Below are positions 18,995 through 27,731 of a stretch of DNA of 64,000 bases, in pieces (within the stretch, counting starts at the first letter, position 1; the number at the start of each line of letters is the position of its first letter). Both the position numbers and the translations under genes were made by a program. The notes below the pieces were generated by a model. That model did no database searches and was not told the origin of the DNA. It saw nothing but the letters and a program-made list of their open reading frames with translations. Origin of the DNA: CAVVGZ01 sp963747965 (GTDB lineage: Bacteria; Chloroflexota; Anaerolineae; Anaerolineales; Anaerolineaceae); assembly GCA_963747965.1 (NCBI GenBank), contig CAVVGZ010000007.1:434001-498000 (forward strand). The letters are read 5' to 3'.

Positions 18995-19785
18995 TGCAAT
19001 GCTCCCAAACCAAACAACCCCTGGGCATTCAGGGTTGTTTGGTATGCAATTTGGTCAAAAGGCAAGTTTTTTTGTAAAGCGATCTTTTTAATAATTTCTG
19101 GTAAATAGGCTGGTTCATTGCGTTCACCTCTGTAGGGGTGAGGCGGTAAATAGGGAGAATCTGTTTCAACCAGAATGTGTTCAAGTGGGATAGAAGAAAC
19201 GATTTGCTGAATAGATATCCCGGATTTGTATGTAACAGGGCCGCAAATACCGATTTTGTAGCTCCTCTCGATAATTTTTTGTGCATTAATAAGCGATTCG
19301 CTGAATGAATGAAAGACACCTTTGCTTTTACCAAAATTCCAAGCCTTTTCAAATCCGGAATCCAAAAGAATCCGCCATAAATCTTCAAAGGCATCTCTGC
19401 AATGCAATATTATCGGTTTTGAAACAGTCATTGCTAAATCCAATTGTTTATTTAGAATCCTTTGTTGGGTTTCTCTGGATGCAGCCGTTCGATAATAATC
19501 CAAACCGATCTCTCCAATGGCAACAACCTTAGGGTGCCTGGCTAATGCTAACAAGGATGTAAAGTGGCAATCTTCCCATAAATCGGCACTATTTGGGTGA
19601 AATCCTACAGCAGCAAATATCCCTGCATAAGTCTCTGAAAGCTGAATTGCCGCTATGCTGGTTTCCAGATCAATTCCTGGAACAATTAGATTTAATACGT
19701 CATTATCCCGGGCATTGTTGTATACTCCATCAATATCATGATTAAAGTGGGGTAAATATAGATGACAATGAGTATCAACAAGCAA
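18991..19785 (-). CDS. tatD: TatD-family metal-dependent deoxyribonuclease
   Basis: A TIM-barrel hydrolase of 264 residues, the normal TatD length. Metal ligands are visible in VDTHCHLYLP at the N-terminus, Glu in AIGEIGLDYYR, His in IILHCRDA and GVFHSFS, and Asp in LVETDSPYLPP. Family members act as 3'-5' DNases in repair or as D-aminoacyl-tRNA deacylases. It sits between the phosphohexomutase gene and the prenyl synthase gene, with a four-base overlap to the latter. Confidence 0.93.
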   Translation of the reverse strand: MLVDTHCHLYLPHFNHDIDGVYNNARDNDVLNLIVPGIDLETSIAAIQLSETYAGIFAAVGFHPNSADLWEDCHFTSLLALARHPKVVAIGEIGLDYYRTAASRETQQRILNKQLDLAMTVSKPIILHCRDAFEDLWRILLDSGFEKAWNFGKSKGVFHSFSESLINAQKIIERSYKIGICGPVTYKSGISIQQIVSSIPLEHILVETDSPYLPPHPYRGERNEPAYLPEIIKKIALQKNLPFDQIAYQTTLNAQGLFGLGALH

Positions 19786-19789
19786 TTTC

Positions 19790-21211
19790 TTACTCTATAC
19801 CAGCAATTTTTAATCCATCATGTAGGAGATGTTTTACCTTATCTTGATAGGTTGTTTCACAATAAACCCTGATTATTGGCTCTGTGCCTGAGAATCTGAT
19901 TAATAACCACCCACCATCTTCGAGCAGGAATTTATATCCATCCTGTGAATAAATATTCACGACCTTTAGACCGGCAAGATAATCAGGGTAGGAGTTTTTA
20001 ATTAATTGTTCGCGCTTTGCCCTATCGCCAGTAAATTTTGTGTCGATCCTATCATAATAATGAGCACCAACCACAGAAAAAAGCAAATTCAATAATTCCG
20101 ATGGTTTAAAGTTTAATTGAACCATCATATCCAATATATATAATCCTGCTAATAAACCATCCCTCTCGGGAACATTTCCTCGAAACGCAAATCCACCGGA
20201 TTCTTCTCCCCCTATCAATGCATCGGTCTCCAACATTTTTGGGGCAACATACTTAAAACCAACACCTGTCTCAAAAACAGGGACATTATATAACCTTCCC
20301 AGTTTATCTAACATCCCGGTTGTTGATAACGTCCTGACTATTGGACCCCTTAATTGACGAACTTCCAAAAGATAATATACAAGTAATGCAAATACCTGGA
20401 GTTGATTCACAAAAACCCCATTTTCGTCGCCAACACCCAACCTATCAGCATCCCCATCTGTGATAATCAGTACATCGGCTTTTTCCTGGACAGTTTTTTT
20501 CAGCCCATGATTAATATTTGGTGGAATTGGTTCTGGACGTCCCATCCCTGGAAAAAGGGGATTGTGTTCTTTATTAATCTCAATAATCTGTGTTTTTCCC
20601 CCGGCGAGAATTTTGTCGAACCAACCTGCTCCATTTCCCCACATCGGATCCACAACAACCTTTAGCCCTGCATCTTTTATAGGAGTAACATCAATCAAGT
20701 CTTGTAAATGGAGAATATAATCAGGGGCAGGATCAAATGTAATAATCTTGCCCGAAGAAAATGCTGCCGTACCAGGGAGAATTTTTACCTGGTCTAATGA
20801 TTCCGGGATTCTATTTTCTATCTCGTTTAAACCATGGGGGGCAATCGCTCCACCATGGCAATCACGAACTTTATATCCATTATCCTGGGGTGGATTATGG
20901 GATGCGGTAATATTTAATCCTGCAAGAGCCTGTCTTTTTACGATTGAATATGAAATGGTTGGTGTCGGGGTAGGTTCCTGGGTAAGATGGACAATAAACC
21001 CATTTCCGGCCAGAACTTCTGCAGCCGATAAAGCAAATTTATCTGAGAGAAAACGCCGGTCATAGCCTACAATTACAATTCTGCTGGGATTTTCAAGTTG
21101 TAGAAGATAATTTGCAAATCCCTGGGTACATCTTCTCACATTATCAAAGGTGAATTGTTCGGCAATTGTCCCTCTCCAGCCATCTGTACCGAATGCGATT
21201 TTGTATGACAT
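19790..21211 (-). CDS. Phosphoglucomutase/phosphomannomutase family protein
   Basis: An alpha-D-phosphohexomutase of 473 residues with all four domains. It has the N-terminal FGTDGWRG, the phosphoserine loop ITASHNPPQDNGYK, the metal loop ITDGDADRLG, the sugar-specificity loop GGEESGG and the phosphate-binding loop IRFSGTEPIIRVY. The GEESGG loop fits enzymes that act on glucose or mannose phosphates; GlmM usually has a different loop here. The exact sugar is not proven. It runs in the same direction as tatD, with a four-base gap. Confidence 0.9.
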   Translation of the reverse strand: MSYKIAFGTDGWRGTIAEQFTFDNVRRCTQGFANYLLQLENPSRIVIVGYDRRFLSDKFALSAAEVLAGNGFIVHLTQEPTPTPTISYSIVKRQALAGLNITASHNPPQDNGYKVRDCHGGAIAPHGLNEIENRIPESLDQVKILPGTAAFSSGKIITFDPAPDYILHLQDLIDVTPIKDAGLKVVVDPMWGNGAGWFDKILAGGKTQIIEINKEHNPLFPGMGRPEPIPPNINHGLKKTVQEKADVLIITDGDADRLGVGDENGVFVNQLQVFALLVYYLLEVRQLRGPIVRTLSTTGMLDKLGRLYNVPVFETGVGFKYVAPKMLETDALIGGEESGGFAFRGNVPERDGLLAGLYILDMMVQLNFKPSELLNLLFSVVGAHYYDRIDTKFTGDRAKREQLIKNSYPDYLAGLKVVNIYSQDGYKFLLEDGGWLLIRFSGTEPIIRVYCETTYQDKVKHLLHDGLKIAGIE

Positions 21212-21286
21212 AACACCTTCCTGGACTCAACCAAAAATATTCCTAATTATATCAGTAATTAAATGCCAGCATCCTAATCGGAGGCA

Positions 21287-21295
21287 TGCTATAAT
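21287..21295 (+). promoter_or_regulatory. Extended -10 promoter of mnmA
   Basis: TG-N-TATAAT at 21287-21295, 30 bases before the mnmA ATG. No good -35 hexamer is visible 17 bases upstream, as is usual for extended -10 promoters. Confidence 0.6.
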
Positions 21296-21325
21296 CACAC
21301 TCGAAAGTTTGAGAGAGAATCAAGG

Positions 21326-22387
21326 ATGTCCTCTAAGAAAATCGCAGTGGCAATGAGTGGTGGAGTAGATTCATCTGTGGCTGCGATGATATTAATCCAG
21401 CAGGGATTTGATGTTGATGGGTTTATATTAAATATTACCGGCGATATAGACTCACTTAACTCTGCAAAAATAATTGCACAAAAACTAAATATTACCCTTC
21501 ATGTAATAGACTGCGTAAAAGTATTTAACTCAATAGTGATTCAGGGAATGATCGATGAATATTCGTCCGCTAATATTCCAAATCCTTGTATTCAATGCAA
21601 TAAAGCCATCAAATGGGGATTTCTCTATAGCCAGGCAAAAGAACTTGGATTTAATTATTTGTCAACTGGACATTATGCAAGAATTACTCAGGGTAATGAC
21701 GGGCGGTATACTCTTCTCAAGGGAGTAGACAAGCAAAAAGATCAGTCATACTTCCTTAGCTACCTGACCCAAGAAGATCTATCCCACACGCTATTTCCAT
21801 TAGGGGGAATGAGTAAATCTGAAGTTCGAAAATTAGCGATGGTCAACGATTTACCAAATCATGAAAGGACTGAGAGTCAGGATTTGTGCTTTCTGAAGAA
21901 TGGAAGTATCCAAGGTTTTTTGCGCAAGAGGGTGATTGGATTGAATATTCCTGGAAACATACTGGATACAAATGGCAGGATTATCGGAATACATGAAGGA
22001 TTGGCGTTTTACACAATTGGTCAGCGCAAAAAATTGGGAATCTCATCAACAAAGCCCCTTTATGTTCTTAGAAAAGATACAGCGTTAAATACAATAATTG
22101 TGGGGAATAAAAATGACGGGATATTTACAGGGTTTATCGCTAATAATCTTAATTGGATTGAAGATATTCCTACAGAAAATTTGCTTCGCGCCCAGGTAAA
22201 AATCAGATATAAAGCCGAACCGATCTGGTCTGATATCAAATTTACTGGAGATGATACCCTGCTAATAAATTTAGACCATCCTTTACCGGACATAACTCCT
22301 GGGCAAATCGCCGTATTATATGATGGTGACAAGGTTCTTGGGGCAGGGAAAATTATCAGGGCATGTGATGAAATCAGAGAGGAGTGA
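21326..22387 (+). CDS. mnmA: tRNA-specific 2-thiouridylase MnmA
   Basis: Adds sulfur to U34 of tRNAs for Glu, Gln and Lys in the cytoplasm. The 353-residue protein has the PP-loop AMSGGVDSSVAAMIL at residues 9-23 and the two catalytic cysteines in NPCIQCNK and SQDLCFL. It also has the FYTIGQRKKLGI motif and the C-terminal beta-barrel (PGQIAVLYDGDKVLGAGKI). It overlaps the next small membrane protein gene by four bases (GTGA), so the two are coupled. Confidence 0.95.
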   Translation: MSSKKIAVAMSGGVDSSVAAMILIQQGFDVDGFILNITGDIDSLNSAKIIAQKLNITLHVIDCVKVFNSIVIQGMIDEYSSANIPNPCIQCNKAIKWGFLYSQAKELGFNYLSTGHYARITQGNDGRYTLLKGVDKQKDQSYFLSYLTQEDLSHTLFPLGGMSKSEVRKLAMVNDLPNHERTESQDLCFLKNGSIQGFLRKRVIGLNIPGNILDTNGRIIGIHEGLAFYTIGQRKKLGISSTKPLYVLRKDTALNTIIVGNKNDGIFTGFIANNLNWIEDIPTENLLRAQVKIRYKAEPIWSDIKFTGDDTLLINLDHPLPDITPGQIAVLYDGDKVLGAGKIIRACDEIREE

Positions 22388-22665
22388 ATAAGTTGACCAT
22401 CCCGTCGGTTTTCTTTGGATTTGTCGTGGCTACTTTTATTGGTTTGGGATTTCATCTATGGAAAAACGGTGGATTCTTTAAGATAATAATTAACATTTTA
22501 CTAAGCTGGATTGGATTCTTTGCCGGGAATTTCCTGGGACAACAAATGGATTGGGAAATTTGGGTTGTTGGACCTTATTATATGGGATCAGCAATATTTG
22601 GCAGCATCATGGTTTTGCTTTTGGGTCATTGGCTGGGTTCGTCACAAATATTAAGGGAATCATAG
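22384..22665 (+). CDS. Small hydrophobic membrane protein
   Basis: A 93-residue protein with three hydrophobic segments (SVFFGFVVATFIGLGFHL, IIINILLSWIGFFAGNFLG, AIFGSIMVLLLGHWLG). The GTG start overlaps the mnmA stop as GTGA and has GAGAGGA just upstream, so translational coupling supports a real gene. Gly-rich small membrane proteins of this form are common between unrelated genes in this group. No family or function is recognised. Confidence 0.7.
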   Translation: MNKLTIPSVFFGFVVATFIGLGFHLWKNGGFFKIIINILLSWIGFFAGNFLGQQMDWEIWVVGPYYMGSAIFGSIMVLLLGHWLGSSQILRES

Positions 22666-22667
22666 GA

Positions 22668-23481
22668 ATGATGGCGAGCAACCAGGTATTTAATATCACC
22701 GAAAGGAAAACTAGTGTTGGTGATTTGGTGGAATTAGTGGGGATGACCCATAAAAACCATATATTTATACTTGAAAACGAACAAATTCTTCATACACACC
22801 GGGGAATAATTTATCATAACGACCTGATCGATATAAAATGGGGTTCCCAGGTATTTTCTCACAATGGAAGTCCATTTTTTATATTGCAACCCTCACTGGA
22901 AAATATTCTAAAGAATTTACCAAGAAGTACCCAGATACTCTACCCGAAAGATATTGGATATATATTGATGAAAATGGGTATTGGACCCGGTACCCGTGTA
23001 ATTGAAGCAGGCACTGGATCCGGGGCATTTACATACCGCACTTGCTTACTTTATTGGATGTAATGGGGAAATATATAGTTATGAAATGCGAACACAAATG
23101 CAAGCCAATGCCAGAAAAAATTTGTCCCGCTTTAATTTATTGGGCAGGGTTTTGTTGAAAACAAAAGACATTGCTGATGGTTTCGATGAAACCGATGTAG
23201 ACGCGATATTTTTAGATCTTCCAAATCCGTTTGATTATATTGAAAAAGTCCGGGAATCATTAAAAACAGGCGGACATTTTGGATGTATATTACCATCCGC
23301 AAACCAGGTATGCAAATTATTAGCTGTCCTCAAAACACATGATTTTGCTTTCATTGACGTAGCAGAAATTCTTTTACGTCATTATAAAGATGACCCGGAA
23401 CGATTCCGTCCAGTAGACAGAATGGTTGCCCATACCGGGTTCTTGATATTTGCCAGGCCGGTAATCATAAACCATGAGTGA
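22668..23481 (+). CDS. trmI: tRNA (adenine(58)-N1)-methyltransferase TrmI-like, frameshifted
   Basis: A SAM-dependent methyltransferase for A58 in the T-loop of tRNA. The N-terminal domain contains GDLVELVGMTHKNHIFIL and ILYPKDIGYILMKMGI. The SAM site is RVIEAGTGSGAFT. The reading frame changes near 23028-23036: removing one base joins GSGAFT to TALAYFIGCNGEIYSYEM, and the +1 frame continues through IFLDLPNPFDYIEKV and PERFRPVDRMVAHTGFLIFA to 23481. The repaired length of about 270 residues is normal for TrmI. Start is ATG at 22668 or the adjacent 22671, just after the previous stop. Confidence 0.87.
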
Positions 23482-24128
23482 ATATATTCTGTCAAGAATA
23501 CAAAGTCCGGAGATGCGTGAAAAATATCATCCATACCATTGAAGACTTGACATTAGAGGGGATCATTAATGCGATACAAGCCAATGGGTATGATCAACCT
23601 ATGGAAATACCGATGGGGGAGAATCAGTTAAAAGCGTCCGTACTTGTTCCTCTATTATGGGACAGGAACGAATGGAACCTTTTATTTACCAGACGTACGG
23701 ATACACTCCAATTTCATAAAGGACAGGTTGCATTTCCTGGAGGGGGTGCAGACCCTGGGGATACAGATCCGCAGACAACCGCTTTACGGGAATCCTTTGA
23801 AGAAATATCACTAAATCCAGAATATGTAAAAATTCTTGGATGCCTTCAACCACTGAATTCAGTTACCGGTTATAAAATTACACCGGTTATCGGTTTTATT
23901 CAATGGCCATTAGAACTTATACCTTCCCCCGACGAAGTTCAAAAGATATTTACAATTCCCTTGAAATGGCTGGCATCTCCAGACAACCGCCAGATAAAAC
24001 CGTATCAAAGAAAAGGGGGTGATATTGCACAGGTAATTTTTTATCAACCATATGAAGAAGAGGTGGTTTGGGGAATAACAGCCCAGATAACGGTTGATTT
24101 TTTAACTGTAATTGGATTAACAAAATAA
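23478..24128 (+). CDS. Nudix hydrolase, CoA pyrophosphatase-like (NudL)
   Basis: A Nudix protein of 203-216 residues. The sequence VAFPGGGADPGDTDPQTTAL followed by RESFEEISLNPEYVKILGCL combines the NudL/NUDT7-type UPF0035 prefix (FPGGxxDPxD) with the Nudix box REXXEE. That branch hydrolyses CoA and acyl-CoA to phosphopantetheine and adenosine 3',5'-bisphosphate; the substrate here is an inference. The start may be GTG at 23478, overlapping the trmI stop, or GTG at 23517, which has CGGAG closer upstream. Its stop lies in a bidirectional terminator. Confidence 0.8.
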   Translation: MNIFCQEYKVRRCVKNIIHTIEDLTLEGIINAIQANGYDQPMEIPMGENQLKASVLVPLLWDRNEWNLLFTRRTDTLQFHKGQVAFPGGGADPGDTDPQTTALRESFEEISLNPEYVKILGCLQPLNSVTGYKITPVIGFIQWPLELIPSPDEVQKIFTIPLKWLASPDNRQIKPYQRKGGDIAQVIFYQPYEEEVVWGITAQITVDFLTVIGLTK

Positions 24129-24156
24129 GAAAGGATAATTTACCCTTTCTTATTTT
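24122..24156. terminator. Bidirectional terminator between nudL and rplY
   Basis: A perfect 13-bp stem (24122-24134 with 24144-24156), a nine-base loop, A4 on the left and T4 on the right. The plus-strand gene ends inside it and the convergent rplY ends 40 bases to the right. Confidence 0.75.
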
Positions 24157-24195
24157 GATTTTGACTAAATATTATTCTTAAAAAGCCTGTATTTA

Positions 24196-24846
24196 TCAGT
24201 CCTCAAATTCTTCTTTACGGACTTTTGCAATTATTTCCGGTTCTTTACCCAGATCTGCTTCAATCCCAGGTTCTACCACTGATTCCGGCTCGATTTGTCC
24301 TGAAGCAATCAGTACGACAACTTCATCCGGATCTTGCTGGATATGAACATTTACCGGGACATCCAAATCTCTTACGAAAATTGAATCTCCAATATGCTTT
24401 AAGGTTGTTAAATCAATCACAATTTTTTCAGGGAGGTCACCAGGAAAACTCTCCACTTCCACTGAAAACAGCTCGGTGACAACCACACCACTATAATCTT
24501 TTACTGCCGGTGACACACCAATTTGCTCAATCCTCACATCAGCCCGGATTTTTTCGGTTAATGAAACTACCTGAAAATCAACATGGAGCAAATGTCCTTT
24601 GATAAAATTTCGGTCTTTATCGCGGACAATGGCTGAATGTTTTTCGCCTTCCAGATCAATTGTTACAAGGCTTGAAGAGGACAATGATGCCAATACCGTG
24701 GCGGCTTCTTTTGCGTCTAAAGTTATTGGAGTGGCTTTAATTGTGTGACCGTATAATACTGCCGGCAATTTGCCTTCGCGACGCAAAGAACTTACTTGTT
24801 TACCAATTATTTCCCTTTTTACTGCATTTAAGATTACTTCACTCAT
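24196..24846 (-). CDS. rplY: 50S ribosomal protein L25 (general stress protein Ctc type)
   Basis: Binds 5S rRNA in the large subunit. The 216-residue protein is the long Ctc/TL5 form. The N-terminal L25 domain has LRREGKLPAVLYGHTIKATP and GHLLHVDFQVVS, and the C-terminal TL5 beta domain has SVEVESFPGDLPEKIVIDLT and LDVPVNVHIQQDPDEVVVLI, ending in an acidic tail. It starts with ATG at 24846. It is monogenic and convergent with the CoA-pyrophosphatase-like gene. Confidence 0.95.
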   Translation of the reverse strand: MSEVILNAVKREIIGKQVSSLRREGKLPAVLYGHTIKATPITLDAKEAATVLASLSSSSLVTIDLEGEKHSAIVRDKDRNFIKGHLLHVDFQVVSLTEKIRADVRIEQIGVSPAVKDYSGVVVTELFSVEVESFPGDLPEKIVIDLTTLKHIGDSIFVRDLDVPVNVHIQQDPDEVVVLIASGQIEPESVVEPGIEADLGKEPEIIAKVRKEEFED

Positions 24847-24982
24847 TGCATTCCATCCTTTGAGCGCCTCTCACCCAAATCAGGTTACCCTCGCTCTGTG
24901 AGATATGATTAATTGACCCTAAATATTATCCTTCTTAGGTGAATAAGTCAAGCGATACGCATAAGTATGCTGACCTCTGCTT

Positions 24983-25024
24983 AGATCAGTCGTTTACTGT
25001 ATTTGACAATGGGGTCAACTTTAG
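24983..25024 (+). repeat. Direct repeat, left copy, flanking DHFR-like gene
   Basis: 42 bases that recur at 25836-25876 with one indel (TTT against TT) and one substitution (A against C). It lies just upstream of the DHFR-like start codon. Confidence 0.85.
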
Positions 25025-25037
25025 GTTTAATATAAAA

Positions 25038-25613
25038 ATGGGCAAATTAATATACTTAATAATGACATCGCTGGATGGCTTTGTGGCTGATAAAAATGGT
25101 AATTTTGAATGGGCTATGCCAAGTGAAGAAGTACATGCTTTCGTAAATGACATTGTACGGAATGTAGGTACGTCTCTGCTTGGACGCAACATGTATGAGA
25201 CTATGAAGATATGGGATGCTATTCCAACAGAAGGTACAAGTGGACCTATGGACGGGCCAAGTGAAGCTATGAATGACTACGCTAAAATTTGGCGGGCAGC
25301 AAAGAAGATAGTCTATTCCACCTCGCTTTCTGATGTCACAATAGCTAATGCGACGATTGAGCGGTCTTTTGACCCAAGCACCATACAAAAATTAGTGAAA
25401 GAGTCAGATAAAGATTTTGATATTGGCGGCCCGCATTTAGCGGCTGAAGCAATAAAGGCCGGTATTGTCGACGAGTATCATCAAATCATTGTTCCCCAAA
25501 TAATAGGCAGTGGCAATTACTGGTTACCGAAAGATGTTAAAAGCAAGCTTAAGCTGGTGGATGTGCGAAAATTTGAAAATGGCTTTGTGCATCTTCAATA
25601 TAGTAAGATTTGA
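25038..25613 (+). CDS. Dihydrofolate reductase-like protein (RibD C-terminal domain family)
   Basis: A 191-residue single-domain protein of the DHFR/RibD-C superfamily. It begins MGKLIYLIMTSLDGFVADKN and contains LLGRNMYETMKIW, KKIVYSTSL, FDIGGPHLAAEAIKAGIVDE and a C-terminal strand pair. These YyaP/YwjB-like proteins bind NADPH, but their substrate is generally unknown and they are not the housekeeping folate enzyme. I chose the ATG at 25038; an in-frame extension to 24939 would run through the direct repeat. The flanking repeats and a tRNA-like remnant downstream suggest it was acquired. Confidence 0.85.
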   Translation: MGKLIYLIMTSLDGFVADKNGNFEWAMPSEEVHAFVNDIVRNVGTSLLGRNMYETMKIWDAIPTEGTSGPMDGPSEAMNDYAKIWRAAKKIVYSTSLSDVTIANATIERSFDPSTIQKLVKESDKDFDIGGPHLAAEAIKAGIVDEYHQIIVPQIIGSGNYWLPKDVKSKLKLVDVRKFENGFVHLQYSKI

Positions 25614-25651
25614 ATTCTGTTATGGGCTATGCAGAATTAATAGAAGTGAAA

Positions 25652-25690
25652 AACGTCGTATATGTAATGGGATTCGAACCTACGAACAGG
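25652..25690 (-). other. tRNA 3'-end-like fragment
   Basis: On the minus strand the sequence reads GTAGGTTCGAATCCCAT, the form of a tRNA T-arm with T-loop TTCGAAT. One mismatch is present in the stem and no complete cloverleaf can be drawn, so it is a remnant or chance match. Confidence 0.4.
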
Positions 25691-25835
25691 AGTGAGTAAG
25701 ACTTCACAATGCTGTAAGAATCTTTTGAGGCATGTGGTTTTATCTCTGTTAGTGCTGCATCTGGCTGGTTATACGGGTGGTAGGCGGAACCTAATACATG
25801 CCGATTTTATCTCATAGGAGGAAAATTTATCCTAA

Positions 25836-25876
25836 AGATCAGTCGTTTACTGTATTGACAATGGGGTCCACTTTAG
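25836..25876 (+). repeat. Direct repeat, right copy
   Basis: 41-base partner of 24983-25024. The two copies bracket about 810 bases that carry the DHFR-like gene. Confidence 0.85.
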
Positions 25877-25973
25877 TCCATGCAATATTCATAATTTCCC
25901 ATGTTTTGCCTATTGATATTTAATTCAATATTCCATTGTTGGAAAAAGAGCGAATCCTGGTGCAATTTAATAA

Positions 25974-27467
25974 TCAAATCCAATTTAAGGTTCTTGATAC
26001 GGAATTTCTCCATTTCTCAGTTAGGGTTGCACGTTTATCCTCTGCCATCTCCGGCAGATATGATTTATCCTCTTGCCATATTTCTTGTAGATCATGAATA
26101 TTGTTCCATACACCAAGTGCTATTCCAGCAACGAATGCTGCTCCTAGTGCTGTAGTTTCTGTGATTTTAGGCCTGACAAGTTTTATTCCGAGTATGTCAG
26201 ATTGGAACTGCATCAACAAGTTGTTTTGGGACATTCCACCATCAACCTTTAATAAATTCAAATTTATGCCGCTGTCTAATTCCATTGCAGAAACCACGTC
26301 CAGGGTTTGATATGCTGTAGCTTCCAAAGCTGCACGGGCAATATGAGCTGAGGTTGTGTGATGGCTCAGTCCGGTTATTATTCCTCTGGCATCAGGTCTC
26401 CAATGGGGAGCAAATAAACCGGAGAATGCAGGAACAAAATAGACACCGCCGTTATCCTGGACTTTCATTGCCAGGGACTCAACCTCAGAGGAGTTTTTAA
26501 TTATCTGCAAATTATCGCGCAGCCACTGCACAAGGGCACCTGTGATGGCGATAGAGCCTTCTAAACAATACTGTGCTGGTTGATTTTGCAATTGGTAGGC
26601 AATTGTCGTAATCAATCCATATTTACTGGGTACTGGCTTATGGCCGGTATTCATGAGGATAAAACAGCCTGTGCCATATGTGTTTTTTGCCTGACCAACC
26701 TGAAGACAATTTTGCCCAAAAAGAGCTGCCTGCTGGTCGCCAAGTATTCCGGCAATTGGAAGGGTACCGAAAGGAAGATGGGCATAGCCAACATGTCCCG
26801 AAGAGGAATTAACTTTTGGCATCATCTCGTTTGGAATCCCTAGAAGATCCAATAATTCCTGGTCCCATTCCAGTCTATTAATATTGAACAACATTGTTCG
26901 TGAAGCATTGGTGACATCGGTAATATGGAGACCACCTGAAGGACCACCAGTCAGATTCCATATTAGCCAGGTATCAATCGTTCCAAAAAGGATTTTATTT
27001 CTTAAAACCTTATCCTTAATTTCGGGATTATGTTCCATGAGATATTTAATTTTTGGGGCAGAAAAATAGGTGGAAATTGGAAGACCGGTACGTTCTCTTA
27101 CAAATTCATTCCCGATTTCAGAAATCAGGTCCTGGCATATCTTTGCCGTCCTGGTATCCTGCCAGACAACTGCATTCGAAACAGGGATTCCCGTATCTTT
27201 ATCCCATAGTACGGTGGTTTCCCGCTGATTTGTAATCCCAATTCCAAGGATATCGGAAATTGGTACAGATGAAATTTCAACAACCCTTTCAAGAGTTAGT
27301 TTTGTCTTATTTATAATTTCTAATGGATCATGTTCCACCCATCCTGGTTGTGGATATATTTGTGCATGCTCGACCTGGTCCAAGGCAACAATCTTGCCCT
27401 GGGTGTTAAATAGAATACTACGGGTACTGGTTGTTCCCTGATCTATTGCAATCAAATATTTAGGCAT
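25974..27467 (-). CDS. glpK: Glycerol kinase
   Basis: Phosphorylates glycerol to sn-glycerol 3-phosphate with ATP. The 497-residue FGGY-family protein has the N-terminal phosphate loop IAIDQGTTSTRSILF and GWVEHDPLEI. It also has VVWQDTRTAKIC, substrate contacts in ILGDQQAALFGQ, the ATP loop NTYGTGCFILMNTG and the C-terminal LKVDGGMSQNNLLMQFQSDI. Length and motifs are complete. The start at 27467 is ATG. No glycerol transporter (glpF) or glpD is adjacent. Confidence 0.95.
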   Translation of the reverse strand: MPKYLIAIDQGTTSTRSILFNTQGKIVALDQVEHAQIYPQPGWVEHDPLEIINKTKLTLERVVEISSVPISDILGIGITNQRETTVLWDKDTGIPVSNAVVWQDTRTAKICQDLISEIGNEFVRERTGLPISTYFSAPKIKYLMEHNPEIKDKVLRNKILFGTIDTWLIWNLTGGPSGGLHITDVTNASRTMLFNINRLEWDQELLDLLGIPNEMMPKVNSSSGHVGYAHLPFGTLPIAGILGDQQAALFGQNCLQVGQAKNTYGTGCFILMNTGHKPVPSKYGLITTIAYQLQNQPAQYCLEGSIAITGALVQWLRDNLQIIKNSSEVESLAMKVQDNGGVYFVPAFSGLFAPHWRPDARGIITGLSHHTTSAHIARAALEATAYQTLDVVSAMELDSGINLNLLKVDGGMSQNNLLMQFQSDILGIKLVRPKITETTALGAAFVAGIALGVWNNIHDLQEIWQEDKSYLPEMAEDKRATLTEKWRNSVSRTLNWI

Positions 27468-27731
27468 TCTATTCTTCCTATCCTATATCCAATATCTTTT
27501 GGTCATGGACCCAACTGTATCGTCTAGTGGTTAACAAAAAATATTTATTATTTTTTGTTAACCAGCCTGACATGGCAGGTCAGGTCATTTTGCGAATTTG
27601 TTTACTCCTTGATACTCACAAATAGTGATATCCCCTTAACATGGAATCCTGGTTCGGTATGAAATGCTGGGTCTATAAATCACTGGAATTATGACTACCA
27701 TCCATCAAAAACCATGTTTTTTGAGATTATC
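27468..27731. other. Intergenic region with long hairpin and tRNA-like debris
   Basis: No gene is visible. It contains a tRNA-like string (27512-27532, with TCGTCTAGTGGTTA resembling a tRNA-Glu D-arm), a 15-bp hairpin (27529-27563) and a second small stem, CCTGAC/GTCAGG, just after it. Confidence 0.5.
27529..27563. repeat. Perfect inverted repeat (15-bp stem)
   Basis: 27529-27543 pairs perfectly with 27549-27563 around a five-base loop. The A6/T6 runs inside the stem would let it act as a terminator in either direction, but it is 60 bases upstream of glpK rather than after a gene. Confidence 0.7.

Larger units (their letters stand above)
25614..25973. other. Intergenic region with tRNA-like remnant and second repeat copy
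   Basis: About 360 bases without a convincing gene. It holds a weak hairpin just after the DHFR-like stop (25613-25619 with 25632-25638), a tRNA T-arm-like remnant (25652-25690) and the right copy of the direct repeat (25836-25876). No transposase or integrase reading frame is visible. Confidence 0.6.

Noticed and set aside
18991..19394. Alternative frames within tatD and the prenyl synthase
   Set aside because: Family motifs lie only in the annotated frames; the alternatives show no conserved features.
24983..25876. Integron gene cassette with attC sites around the DHFR-like gene
   Set aside because: The flanking repeats lack the paired inverted core sites of attC, and no integrase or attI is present.
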